This document shows positions 1 through 8,922 of a stretch of DNA of 64,000 bases, piece after piece (the first letter of the stretch is position 1; every line of letters begins with the position of its first letter). A program made the translations under genes and the position numbers. The notes below the pieces were generated by a model that saw only the letters and a program-made list of their open reading frames with translations, was not told where the DNA came from and searched no databases. The DNA comes from Paraglaciecola sp. T6c. GTDB taxonomy: Bacteria; Pseudomonadota; Gammaproteobacteria; Enterobacterales; Alteromonadaceae. The stretch is taken from the NCBI RefSeq assembly GCF_000014225.1, contig NC_008228.1, forward strand, positions 3,100,001 through 3,164,000, in the 5' to 3' direction.

Positions 1-960
1 TTCGTCAATATTTTGTTGCAGCAAGCTTCGCTGATCACTTTGTTGAATCGCTTGCAAACTCGCCAAGGTGGCAACGGCTTGCGCTGGCGGCATAGCGGTA
101 CTGTAAATATAATGCTTAGCAAAATTACTTAAATAATCTATCAAATCTTGGCTACCGGCGATAAATGCCCCTGAGGTACCCACCGCTTTTCCAAATGTAG
201 CCATCAACACCGGTACCTGATGTTGGCTCAAACCCGCTTGTTCAACACAGCCCATGCCGGTTTCACCTAACACGCCGAAACCGTGAGCATCATCAACCAT
301 AAGCCAGGCGTTATGCTGCTCACTGATACCCGCCAACGCTTGAAGCGGTGCTTGATCGCCATCCATGCTGAACACACCTTCGGTTACCAGCAATACATCT
401 TGCTCTTTGCCTGACTTTTGCGCGTCGCTAGCGCGTATCTTACTCAGCTGAGCCTGTAGATGCGTGCAATCATTGTGCACAAATCGGCGCAAAGTAGCAT
501 TGCTGCCCATAGCTCCATCAAGCAAAGAGGCATGCATTAACTTATCTGCCAGTATGTAGCCCTCCCCGCTATCTTGAAGAACAGAAGAATGGGCTTTGAC
601 CTGAAACAGAGCCTGACATGCAGCCTGATTCGCTCCAAAGCCAGAATTGAATAACATGACTGCTTCACGATTTAGGCTATGGGCTAAGTTGTCTTGCAAC
701 GCTTGATGAGCTCGGGTGTGGCCAGTGACCAAAGGCGATGCACCACTGCCACCGCCAAATTGGCCAATACCATCTACCCAGCCCTGCATCACAGCAGTTG
801 ATTGGCGCATACCGAGGTAATCATTGCTGGAGAAGTTTAAATAGTGCTGACCGCCCACCTCGATTAGCGCACCAATAGAGGAATCTAACGTGGTGACTTG
901 GCGAAATAAGTTGTCTTTGCGCCGCGCGGCGAGCGCGGCTTGAATAAAATCAAATGCCAT
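1..960 (-). CDS. bioF: 8-amino-7-oxononanoate synthase, partial (3' end outside window)
   Basis: PLP-dependent enzyme that condenses pimeloyl-ACP (or pimeloyl-CoA) with alanine in the first committed step of biotin ring assembly. The reverse strand reads through from the ATG at 960 to the window edge, giving about 320 of the usual ~385 codons. It begins [20 protein letters not shown] and then shows NFSSNDYLGM and GQFGGGSGASPLVTGHTR, which are characteristic of the BioF/KBL alpha-oxoamine synthase family. Its ATG shares one base with the bioB stop codon (TAATG), so translation is probably coupled to bioB. The C-terminus is lost to the window edge only; nothing suggests a broken gene. Confidence 0.95.
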   Translation of the reverse strand, partial: MAFDFIQAALAARRKDNLFRQVTTLDSSIGALIEVGGQHYLNFSSNDYLGMRQSTAVMQGWVDGIGQFGGGSGASPLVTGHTRAHQALQDNLAHSLNREAVMLFNSGFGANQAACQALFQVKAHSSVLQDSGEGYILADKLMHASLLDGAMGSNATLRRFVHNDCTHLQAQLSKIRASDAQKSGKEQDVLLVTEGVFSMDGDQAPLQALAGISEQHNAWLMVDDAHGFGVLGETGMGCVEQAGLSQHQVPVLMATFGKAVGTSGAFIAGSQDLIDYLSNFAKHYIYSTAMPPAQAVATLASLQAIQQSDQRSLLQQNIDE

Positions 961-2069
961 TAAATGTTTACTGTTTCTGGTTTTTTCTGGGTAGCATCAT
1001 AGAACATTTCAGGTGCTTGAGGTGCTTCATTGGTTTGAATTTCATCTAGCAAGGCCGCTTGATGAGCTTCATCAGAATACTCGCGGGTTTGCTTGGCATT
1101 GATGCCCAACTTTTTGAATAGCATCACGTCTTCGTGCGTCTCAGGGTTTGATGTAGTCAATAGCTTGCAACCATAGAAAATCGAATTAGCACCAGCCATA
1201 AAGCACATGGCCTGCATTTGCTCATTCATGGCTTCACGCCCAGCAGATAAGCGCACGAATGATTTAGGCATCATGATACGGGCAACGGCGATAGTACGAA
1301 TAAACTCAAAATAATCTAAGTCTTCTACGTTTTCCATTGGGGTACCTTTGACCTTCACTAACATGTTAATAGGCACACTTTCAGGTTGATGTTCTAAATT
1401 AGCGAGCTGCATCAATAAACCCGATCGGTCTGAGCCTGTTTCACCCATACCAACGATACCGCCTGAACACACATTCATGCCTGCTTCACGCACCGCATCT
1501 AAAGTATTTAAACGGTCCTGATAAGTACGTGTGGTAATGATATCACCATAGAATTCTGGCGATGTGTCCAGATTATGGTTGTAATAATCAAGGCCAGCTT
1601 GTTGCAATGCAATGGCTTGCTCGCGCGTCAACATGCCAAGGGTCATGCAGGTTTCCAGGCCAAGCTTTTTGACTTCACGTACCATGTCGGTCACATAAGG
1701 CATATCGCGCTCTTTGGGGTTTCGCCAAGCGGCACCCATGCAAAAACGCGTTGAACCAGCCGCCTTTGCCTCGCGAGCCCGCTGAATGACTTTTTCAATT
1801 TCCATTAAACGCTCTTTTTCAAGACCGGTATCATAGCGGGCACTTTGCGGGCAGTATTTGCAATCTTCTGGGCAAGCGCCCGTTTTGATCGACAGTAAAG
1901 TACTGACCTGTACGTAGTTCGGGTCGAAATGCGCCCTATGTACGCACTGAGCTTTAAACAATAAATCGTTAAATGGCATGGCGAATAAGGCGTTCACTTC
2001 TGCTAACGTCCAATCGTGGCGTACTTCACTGGCGCCACTGCTGCTAGTTGCGTCGACATTGACTGACAT
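960..2069 (-). CDS. bioB: biotin synthase
   Basis: Radical-SAM enzyme that inserts sulphur into dethiobiotin, the last step of biotin synthesis. The radical-SAM cluster motif CPEDCKYC is present with cysteines at residues 66, 70 and 73, followed by the family signatures YYNHNLDTS and [10 protein letters not shown]. The protein is 369 residues, slightly longer than the E. coli enzyme (346), with the extra residues at the N-terminus and an acidic/proline tail at the C-terminus. It is the first gene of a leftward bioB-bioF unit, divergent from bioA across a BirA-like operator. The stop codon overlaps the bioF start by one base. Confidence 0.97.
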   Translation of the reverse strand: MSVNVDATSSSGASEVRHDWTLAEVNALFAMPFNDLLFKAQCVHRAHFDPNYVQVSTLLSIKTGACPEDCKYCPQSARYDTGLEKERLMEIEKVIQRAREAKAAGSTRFCMGAAWRNPKERDMPYVTDMVREVKKLGLETCMTLGMLTREQAIALQQAGLDYYNHNLDTSPEFYGDIITTRTYQDRLNTLDAVREAGMNVCSGGIVGMGETGSDRSGLLMQLANLEHQPESVPINMLVKVKGTPMENVEDLDYFEFIRTIAVARIMMPKSFVRLSAGREAMNEQMQAMCFMAGANSIFYGCKLLTTSNPETHEDVMLFKKLGINAKQTREYSDEAHQAALLDEIQTNEAPQAPEMFYDATQKKPETVNI

Positions 2070-2123
2070 ACTTGGTCCTTTACTTCATAATAATTCGCGC
2101 TTAGTCTAAGTCCGCTCAGCACA

Positions 2124-2156
2124 TTGTCAACTTAAATTCTTCCCCAAACTTTACAA
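2124..2156. promoter_or_regulatory. BirA (biotin repressor) operator
   Basis: Between the divergent bioB and bioA starts lies TTGTCAACT, a 15-base spacer, then ACTTTACAA. The two half-sites are imperfect inverted repeats of each other. They resemble the known proteobacterial BirA operator (TTGTAAACC, spacer of about 15-16, GGTTTACAA). The location is exactly where a single operator could repress both transcription units, as in E. coli. Seen: the half-sites and spacing. Inferred: binding by BirA-biotinyl-AMP. Confidence 0.75.
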
Positions 2157-2167
2157 GCGAGTGTTTT

Positions 2168-3448
2168 TTGAACAATTCAATACAGGCAAATCTTGCCTTT
2201 GACCAACAACATATTTGGCACCCGTATACGTCAGCTATCGATCCATTACCTTGCTATCAAGTGTCCGGTGCACAAGGCGTATATATTCATTTGGCCACTG
2301 GCGAAACGCTCGTTGATGGTTGTTCATCCTGGTGGACGGCCATTCATGGCTACAATCGCCCAGAATTAAACGCTGCGGCTAAAACGCAAATTGATAACTT
2401 CTCTCATGTCATGTTTGGCGGCTTAACGCATCAACCTGCAATTGATGTGTGCAGAAAATTAATCGATATGACTCCCACCGGCTTGGAGCGCGTTTTCCTG
2501 GCGGACTCTGGTTCGGTATCCGTCGAAGTTGCCATGAAAATGGCATTGCAATACTGGGCGTGTCAAGGCAGTCCAAATAAGCACAAATTTATTACCCCGC
2601 GCAATGGGTATCATGGCGACACGTTCGCAGCTATGTCGGTTTGCGATCCCGTAAACGGCATGCACTCTTTGTTCACCGATGCTCTGGCCCAACAGATTTT
2701 TGCCCCCGCGCCACAAACGCGTTTTGCCCAAACCTGGAACGAAGATGACATCGCGCCACTGGAAGAGCTGATCCAGCAACACCACAATGAGCTTGCTGCG
2801 CTGGTCATTGAGCCTGTGGTGCAAAATGCGGGCGGTATGCGTATTTATCACCCTGAATATCTAAAACGTGCTCGTCAATTATGTGATGACTATGGTCTGT
2901 TACTTATTTGCGATGAAATTGCCACTGGCTTTGGCCGCACGGGCAAACTATTTGCCTGTGAACATGCTGATATTAGCCCAGATATTATGTGTGTCGGTAA
3001 AGCGCTGACCGGTGGCTATGTGACGCTTGCCGCCACAATATGCACAGAAGATGTGGCACAAGGCATTTGCCAAGGCAGCCCTGGGGTATTCATGCATGGA
3101 CCCACCTACATGGGTAACCCTTTAGCATGCGCTATCGCAAATGCCAGTTTAGATATTATTGCCACTGGTGCTTGGCAGCAGCAGGTACAAAACATTGAGC
3201 AACAATTAAAACAAGAGTTAACAAAATGTGCTGAGCTTGAAGGCGTGGCTGATGTGAGGGTACTAGGCGCAATTGGTGTCGTTCAGTGCAAATCTGCTGT
3301 TGATGTGGCCTCGTTACAGCGAAAATTCGTTAAAGCGGGTGTGTGGATCCGTCCTTTCGGTAAGCTAGTTTACATCATGCCGCCTTATGTTATTCAACCA
3401 AAAGAGTTGCGCCAGTTAACACAGGCAATTTATGACGTGCTGAGCTAA
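2168..3448 (+). CDS. bioA: adenosylmethionine-8-amino-7-oxononanoate aminotransferase
   Basis: PLP aminotransferase that makes 7,8-diaminopelargonic acid using S-adenosylmethionine as amino donor, acting directly after BioF. The 426-residue protein has the BioA N-terminal signature HIWHPYTS, the DGCSSWW motif, the cofactor-region motif ICDEIATGFGRTG and the Schiff-base lysine in CVGKALTGGY (residue 278). The only sensible start is TTG at 2168, because the first in-frame ATG is far inside the conserved domain. A weak purine-rich ribosome site precedes it. The gene is divergent from bioBF and shares their BirA-type operator. Confidence 0.95.
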   Translation: MNNSIQANLAFDQQHIWHPYTSAIDPLPCYQVSGAQGVYIHLATGETLVDGCSSWWTAIHGYNRPELNAAAKTQIDNFSHVMFGGLTHQPAIDVCRKLIDMTPTGLERVFLADSGSVSVEVAMKMALQYWACQGSPNKHKFITPRNGYHGDTFAAMSVCDPVNGMHSLFTDALAQQIFAPAPQTRFAQTWNEDDIAPLEELIQQHHNELAALVIEPVVQNAGGMRIYHPEYLKRARQLCDDYGLLLICDEIATGFGRTGKLFACEHADISPDIMCVGKALTGGYVTLAATICTEDVAQGICQGSPGVFMHGPTYMGNPLACAIANASLDIIATGAWQQQVQNIEQQLKQELTKCAELEGVADVRVLGAIGVVQCKSAVDVASLQRKFVKAGVWIRPFGKLVYIMPPYVIQPKELRQLTQAIYDVLS

Positions 3449-3495
3449 GTGGAATTGGCTTAATAGACGTTGACCCAATAAGACCGCAGCACGTG

Positions 3496-4410
3496 TCAGT
3501 GCATCACAGGTGGCGTCGTGTTCATGTGTTTAACTTGCTGAGCCAATAACGTCGCAGCTGGGTCCTTGGGACATTGGCGAATGAAATATTGATAATCAAT
3601 GATAGCCAGTTGCGGACAGGCCAATTCGTGCAACAATACGCCCCTATCTCTGCGCTCATAAGGGTTATTGGGGCACAAGGCAATCAACAGCTCAATACTT
3701 CGTAATGCTTCTTCGTAGCGTTTTGCGTTGATTAAAGACGCTTTAAGTTGATTTAACATGTGAACGACCACTTCATCACAACTTGCTGTTTCAAGCGCCT
3801 CTTTGGGCATGGTTTCGTCGTCAATTTCCTCAATGACCTCAAAATACATTTGCTCTAGTATTTCTTGGCTGAGAACACGCCCATCGTTCGGGTCAATGAA
3901 TAAGCTGGTGCAGGCCACAGGGGAGTCAGAATATGCCTCTCTATTGCTCTGCTGGGATGACATTAGGCCGTTTTGCAGAGTTGCTTCTACCTCTGGTGGA
4001 GAAATATCACAGCGCAGTAAAAAATGCCCAGGGAAATTAACACATGCCACCTTAAAACCCAGATGTTGTGCCACGCTACTAAAGACGATCCCTAATGTAA
4101 CAGGTGTACCACTGCGATAATCGAGAACCTGGTGCAGCACACTTTGGCGCTCTACTTCACCTGGGCTTATTTCACCCCTTAAATGTGAGCCGCTAAAGGC
4201 TAAATCTCGATAGAAGAACTGAATTAAACGCTCAAATGCGGCCTGATCTGGCTGTGATATATGTGCCATAACCTTGGCTTGTTTGGCCCATCGTTCCACT
4301 TTTCGCAAGCATGTGCAGATGTCTTTTTTAGCACCCACAATATGCTGGCTTGCAATAAGTCCTGCGCGCGCCAGCTGGTTGTTTTGAATGGCTTGCTTTA
4401 TCAACTGCAC
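3496..4410 (-). CDS. sirB1: SirB1/YchA family transglutaminase-like TPR protein
   Basis: Member of the SirB1 (YchA) family, which has a transglutaminase-like N-terminal fold and C-terminal tetratricopeptide segment; its biochemical role is not established. The family core is visible as VLDYRSGTPVTLGIVFSSVA and GFKVACVNFPGHFLLR near the middle of the protein, followed by a TPR-like stretch ending ALRSIELLIALCPNNPYERR. It starts with GTG at 4410, preceded by GAGG. The gene closes the conserved hemA-prfA-prmC-sirB2-sirB1 order known from enterobacteria, but is separated from sirB2 by about 300 bp, and the kdsA that usually follows is absent. Confidence 0.85.
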   Translation of the reverse strand: MQLIKQAIQNNQLARAGLIASQHIVGAKKDICTCLRKVERWAKQAKVMAHISQPDQAAFERLIQFFYRDLAFSGSHLRGEISPGEVERQSVLHQVLDYRSGTPVTLGIVFSSVAQHLGFKVACVNFPGHFLLRCDISPPEVEATLQNGLMSSQQSNREAYSDSPVACTSLFIDPNDGRVLSQEILEQMYFEVIEEIDDETMPKEALETASCDEVVVHMLNQLKASLINAKRYEEALRSIELLIALCPNNPYERRDRGVLLHELACPQLAIIDYQYFIRQCPKDPAATLLAQQVKHMNTTPPVMH

Positions 4411-4708
4411 TGAAAAATATACCTCATCCGTAATCTATATATTTTATCGGAAGATGAAGCGTATTCTTGATAAGAAATTTAGTGGAATGTTGTGAACTCG
4501 GTTCGACAAAAAAGCGCAGTACTGCCTGCACAAATCAGACAGCAAGTGTCTAATAGCATTCCACGTTAATCAGTGAGCACTCAGCGAGAGCGTAAAAGGA
4601 CTTAAACAAGGCGCATGACTGGATGAATAGTTGCTCTCTTTCGACGTCATGTAATGCAGTGTAAGCCCTATTAAAACGCACCTCAGAATGCGGGTTGATA
4701 TAACAGTG

Positions 4709-5086
4709 TTAGGCGAACAAAATTGGTTGCTTACTGATCGCGACCAATGCAGTGAAGGCTATCCAGCTTAATGCCCCCACTAAACCAACGACACGCATAA
4801 AATTGGTACGTGCCATCTTTAATGCTAACGCCACCATAAATACGTACATCAACAAACCCACAAACTTTTCAGTGACCCATGGGGTGACAAATGGGTATTG
4901 GCTGATCATGACACACAAAGTCGCAGCACTTAGGATCAGTAAGGTATCAACAATATGTGGGGTAATTTTCACCCATTTTTTTTGCAACATACTTGAGCTG
5001 GTCATGGTCCAAAAAAAGCGTATAACAAATAACAAAACACTCAGCGCTATGCAGGTTAAGTGAATGTGTTTGACTGCTGTGTACAT
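4709..5086 (-). CDS. sirB2: SirB2 family inner-membrane protein
   Basis: Small integral membrane protein of 125 residues with four predicted hydrophobic helices (roughly residues 8-26, 40-62, 76-90 and 100-118). The N-terminus MYTAVKHIHLTCIALSVLLF matches the SirB2 (YchQ) family, whose function is unknown. The ATG at 5086 has a good AAGGA ribosome site. It sits in the expected place of the hemA operon, downstream of prmC but separated from it by an inserted response-regulator gene. Confidence 0.85.
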   Translation of the reverse strand: MYTAVKHIHLTCIALSVLLFVIRFFWTMTSSSMLQKKWVKITPHIVDTLLILSAATLCVMISQYPFVTPWVTEKFVGLLMYVFMVALALKMARTNFMRVVGLVGALSWIAFTALVAISKQPILFA

Positions 5087-5171
5087 GGGTTGGTCCTTAT
5101 GATGTTAATCGTATTTTACGTTAATTACCTAAATTAGAATCGGGCTAGGTAACCAAGAATCGGGGCGCATA

Positions 5172-6725
5172 TTAACGCACAGCCCCCTGACTGACACCCT
5201 CAATTTGATGAATATTTTCACTTAACAAGGCCACCAAATTTGGGTCAAACTGCTCTCCGGCCAATGCTTGAACGCGTTCCAGCGCTTTTTCAACTGACCA
5301 TGCTGCTGTTTCTTGTGCAGGACAGCGCATGACACTGTAGGCAATGGCGATAGATGCCACGCGTGAATACAAGTGAATATTATCCCCTTTCAAACCATTA
5401 GGATAACCTTGTCCATTCCAATATTCATGATGCTCTTTAGCAATCGTGGCGGCTATTTTGATCAACGGCTTGTTTGACCCTTTTAATAGCCGATAGCCAA
5501 AGTTAGTGTGCTTATCGATTGAGTCAACATCGTCTTGTGTGAGTTGCTCTAATTTGAATAACGCATGGGTAGACCCGCACAAGTTGCCCACATCGTGTAG
5601 GGGCACCGCCGAGGTTAATAATTTTAGCTGCGATTTGTCTAAATTTAGCGCTTTCCCTAGTACCTTACACACATCAACGATGCGTTGCGTGTAGTCAAGA
5701 CTGATTGCCCCATCTTCAGTAACTTGTCCTAAACGCTCGATAATTTCCCGTTGGGTGTCTTCGATGTCCTTGGTCAACATGATGTTGTCAAAAGCGATTT
5801 GCACATTTTGCGAGAAAATTTCTACTAGTTTTTTCTGGGAATCAGTTAACTTTTTTGGCAATCCGGACAAGTAAAGTAAAGAGCCGGAACCTCGTTTACT
5901 CTCACAATACGCTACCAGATACTCGTCTTCGTAAACCAAAGATTTGTTGTTCAGTGCTGCGCGACACGCTTCTAAATGCTCCCCTGATAACACCGATGAC
6001 AATGACTTTCCCGCTGCCCTCTTGTATTCACCCTGTCCAGTAAACACATAAAGCTGCTCTAAGGAGTTTAAACGTGATGTCTCTGAGGACTTAGGTCCCG
6101 CGACGGCGCAGGTTAAGTAAGCTGCATCTTTGCTGCCCCCGAGTAAAGATGAGAGTTGCTGTACGATGCCCTCAATGAAGTGCTCGACGGAATGAGTTTG
6201 GAATAGGTTAGCAGATGCTGAGATAATTTTTTCTAAGCCAATACGATTCTCATTGATTGCCACTATGTCACGATAAGACCGCAGCGCTGCAATAACCACA
6301 GTGAACAGCTTTTGCGCGGTTAATTCGGTTTTAGACTTATAATCATTGATATCATAATTGATAATCACATCACGCTCTGGGGCTTGACCTGGTTGGCCTG
6401 TGCGTAAAATGATCCTGATGAAATGGTTATTCGCTTCATTGCGAATAAAATCGGCAATTCTTAAACCTGCGTCATCGGTTTCCATCACCACATCTAATAA
6501 AACGACGGCAATGTCTGGTTCACTCAACAATATTTCACGAGCTTGAACACCATTGTATGCACTCAGAAACTCTAAATTTTTATTTTGAAACTCAAAATCA
6601 CTCAATGCCAGTTTTGTTACCGCGTGAATTTCTGGCTCGTCGTCAACAATGAGAATTTTCCATGTGCCTTGGTACTGAACTGTGTCTTCATCGGTATCGT
6701 CTGCAAATAACAACTCGTCGTTCAT
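5172..6725 (-). CDS. Response regulator with DUF3369 and degenerate HD domain
   Basis: Predicted cytoplasmic two-component output protein. I chose the ATG at 6725 (MNDELLFADDTDEDT), preceded by GGGAAGGG, over upstream TTG/ATG codons because family members begin with this acidic motif. Numbered from there, the receiver domain carries acidic pair D28/D29, phospho-acceptor D78 (VVLLDV), T109 and K130, so it should be phosphorylatable. A DUF3369 linker follows. The C-terminal HD domain (about 335-500) has HD at 377-378, H406, HHE at 432-434 and GYP at 440-442. However, the family HxxRV histidine is Y345, HDxGK reads HDVGN, and the final metal-binding Asp (usually in aD.fDAl) is missing (AIAYSVM). 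It is therefore likely impaired as a c-di-GMP phosphodiesterase. It interrupts the prmC-sirB2 pair. Confidence 0.85.
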   Translation of the reverse strand: MNDELLFADDTDEDTVQYQGTWKILIVDDEPEIHAVTKLALSDFEFQNKNLEFLSAYNGVQAREILLSEPDIAVVLLDVVMETDDAGLRIADFIRNEANNHFIRIILRTGQPGQAPERDVIINYDINDYKSKTELTAQKLFTVVIAALRSYRDIVAINENRIGLEKIISASANLFQTHSVEHFIEGIVQQLSSLLGGSKDAAYLTCAVAGPKSSETSRLNSLEQLYVFTGQGEYKRAAGKSLSSVLSGEHLEACRAALNNKSLVYEDEYLVAYCESKRGSGSLLYLSGLPKKLTDSQKKLVEIFSQNVQIAFDNIMLTKDIEDTQREIIERLGQVTEDGAISLDYTQRIVDVCKVLGKALNLDKSQLKLLTSAVPLHDVGNLCGSTHALFKLEQLTQDDVDSIDKHTNFGYRLLKGSNKPLIKIAATIAKEHHEYWNGQGYPNGLKGDNIHLYSRVASIAIAYSVMRCPAQETAAWSVEKALERVQALAGEQFDPNLVALLSENIHQIEGVSQGAVR

Positions 6726-6830
6726 TCTACCCTTCCCTTCGCTTGCGCAATTATCATTCTGATTTCGTTGTACAACTATATGCATGTCTAAAATAGTACG
6801 CTTTTCAAACAGTTGCAATCCTGCAGCATA

Positions 6831-7727
6831 CTAAGCGCTGACTAAACACCCAAGCGTAATACGAGGTAGGTCGTTTAAATCGTTAACAGAATGAACCTGC
6901 TCGAATCCATTGTTTACTAGCAGTGCTTGTACCCCTTGCGCTTGCTGATATCCATGCTCAAAGGCAAGCCAACCGCCGCTAGGCAAAAACGTTATCGCTT
7001 TACTAATGATAATGCGAATATCGTCTAAGCCATCTTTGCCTGATGTGAGTGCGCTGGCGGGCTCGAAACGCACGTCACCTTGTTGCAAGTAAACGCTGTC
7101 ATCTTCCACATAAGGCGGATTGCTGACGATCAAAGAGAACACGTTATGCTGATTGTTTTGCTGATCTAGTTGTGTCTGTTCTAGCGCACTAAACCAATCG
7201 CTTTGCATAAAACGGACTTGTGGCAACGAATTTAACTCGGCATTTTGCTTAGCAAGTGCCACCGCATCAGCACTTTTATCGATGCCCAGTACTTGCCAAT
7301 TGGGTTTCTCACTGGCCAGCGCAAGGGCGATTGCTCCTGTACCCGTGCCAAGATCAAGCACATGAGCATCTTCAGCGATAGGAAGATTAAGCACAGTTTC
7401 AACCAATAATTCGGTTTCAGGGCGGGGGATCAATGTCGCGGGGGACACACGTAAACGCAGGCTCCAAAAATCACGATACCCCAGCAGATAAGCGATGGGG
7501 TAACCTGTTTTGCGTTTTGCAACTAGTTGCTGATAGGTGCGCAATTGCAACTCATCTAAAGGCTTTTCTGGCCACGTCATCAAGTACGCTGTTTCACATT
7601 GTAAAACATGGCACATGAGCAAACGGCTATCCAACGCAGCGCTATCGCTGTCAATGAATTGCGCCTTTGCCAGTGCTAATTGCTCGGCGATACTGTGGCC
7701 ACTAAGAGCACGTTGCAGGGTGCTCAT
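6831..7727 (-). CDS. prmC: peptide chain release factor N5-glutamine methyltransferase
   Basis: Methylates the glutamine of the GGQ motif in release factors, including the product of the adjacent prfA. The 298-residue protein has an N-terminal helical domain, the PrmC signature LIPRPETELLVE (about 99-110), the SAM-binding loop VLDLGTGTGAIALA (123-136) and the catalytic NPPY at 203-206. A short Gln/Asn-rich insertion just before NPPY accounts for most of the extra length over the E. coli protein (277). It starts 5 bp after prfA, so the two are co-transcribed, an arrangement conserved across gammaproteobacteria. Confidence 0.96.
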   Translation of the reverse strand: MSTLQRALSGHSIAEQLALAKAQFIDSDSAALDSRLLMCHVLQCETAYLMTWPEKPLDELQLRTYQQLVAKRKTGYPIAYLLGYRDFWSLRLRVSPATLIPRPETELLVETVLNLPIAEDAHVLDLGTGTGAIALALASEKPNWQVLGIDKSADAVALAKQNAELNSLPQVRFMQSDWFSALEQTQLDQQNNQHNVFSLIVSNPPYVEDDSVYLQQGDVRFEPASALTSGKDGLDDIRIIISKAITFLPSGGWLAFEHGYQQAQGVQALLVNNGFEQVHSVNDLNDLPRITLGCLVSA

Positions 7728-7732
7728 TAAAT

Positions 7733-8821
7733 TTAGCCTTCGTCAGATAATGACGCTAACAAATCAGCTTGGTGCTCTTGACGAATAGGTTCAAGCACCG
7801 CGTCTAAATCACCCGCCACAACGTCATCTAGACGATATAAGGTCAAATTAATACGGTGATCAGTCACTCGCCCTTGAGGGAAATTGTAAGTTCGAATACG
7901 CTCGGAGCGATCGCCACTTGCTACCAAATTGCGCCTGGTCGAGGTTTCTTCTGCTTGACGCTTTTCTTCTTCAAGTTTGTTTAAACGTGATTGCAATACC
8001 GCCATGGCTTTGGCGCGGTTTTTATGTTGTGAGCGCTCATCCTGACATTCCACCACAATACCGGATGGTACGTGAGTAATACGAATAGCGGAGTCAGTTT
8101 TGTTGACGTGCTGACCACCGGCACCCGAGGCACGAAACGTATCAATTTTAAGGTCAGCTTTATTCACCTCAATCGCTTCGGATTCTGGTACTTCAGGCAT
8201 AACCACCACAGTACACGCCGAAGTATGAATTCGCCCTTGCGATTCAGTTTCAGGCACACGCTGAACGCGGTGACCACCGGATTCAAACTTAAGCACCCCA
8301 TAGGCGCCGTCACCAATAATATTTGCAATCACTTCTTTGTAACCGCCATGGTCGCCTTCATTCATGGTAACCACTTCGACTTTCCAGCGACGTGCTTCAG
8401 CGTAACGGCTGTACATGCGAAACAAATCCCCAGCAAAAATCGCCGCTTCATCACCGCCTGCACCTGCGCGTATTTCAATGAAGCAATTGCTTTCATCGTT
8501 AGGATCTTTAGGTAGCAACAGTATCTGCAATTCATCTTCATACTGTTCAATGGCCTGCTTAGACGATTTATATTCTTCTTGGGCCATTTCACGCATTTCA
8601 GGATCGCTTTCTTGCATCATTTCTTGCGCAGATTCAAAATCTCCCTGAGCACCTTGATAGTCTGCAAAACATTTAACCACGCCCTCGAGTTGCGAGTATT
8701 CCTTGGTCAATGCGCGGTATTTATCTTGATCGGCAATAATCTCAGGCTGACTAACTAATGCCTGTACCTCTTCAAAGCGCTCCGTTAATGACTCTAATTT
8801 ACGCTGAACTGATTCTTTCAT
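7733..8821 (-). CDS. prfA: peptide chain release factor 1
   Basis: Terminates translation at UAA and UAG codons. I start it at the ATG at 8821 ([12 protein letters not shown]), the usual RF1 N-terminus, rather than six codons upstream, giving 362 residues. The codon-recognition PxT tripeptide is PET at 190-192 (in [14 protein letters not shown]) and the peptidyl-transferase-centre GGQ is at 235-237 ([15 protein letters not shown]). It lies about 100 bp downstream of hemA and immediately upstream of prmC, as in E. coli. Confidence 0.97.
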   Translation of the reverse strand: MKESVQRKLESLTERFEEVQALVSQPEIIADQDKYRALTKEYSQLEGVVKCFADYQGAQGDFESAQEMMQESDPEMREMAQEEYKSSKQAIEQYEDELQILLLPKDPNDESNCFIEIRAGAGGDEAAIFAGDLFRMYSRYAEARRWKVEVVTMNEGDHGGYKEVIANIIGDGAYGVLKFESGGHRVQRVPETESQGRIHTSACTVVVMPEVPESEAIEVNKADLKIDTFRASGAGGQHVNKTDSAIRITHVPSGIVVECQDERSQHKNRAKAMAVLQSRLNKLEEEKRQAEETSTRRNLVASGDRSERIRTYNFPQGRVTDHRINLTLYRLDDVVAGDLDAVLEPIRQEHQADLLASLSDEG

Positions 8822-8922
8822 GTTATTCCTGCTAATCACCTTTGATTCGCTGTGTACTTGTTGGTCTCAACCCAATGGCTTGAACCTGGCAATAGTACCG
8901 AGCAACATAGGTGTAAATGAAG

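Noticed and set aside
8072-8515. 147-codon rightward frame within prfA
   Set aside because: Lies entirely antisense to a certain release-factor gene; shadow of its codon pattern.
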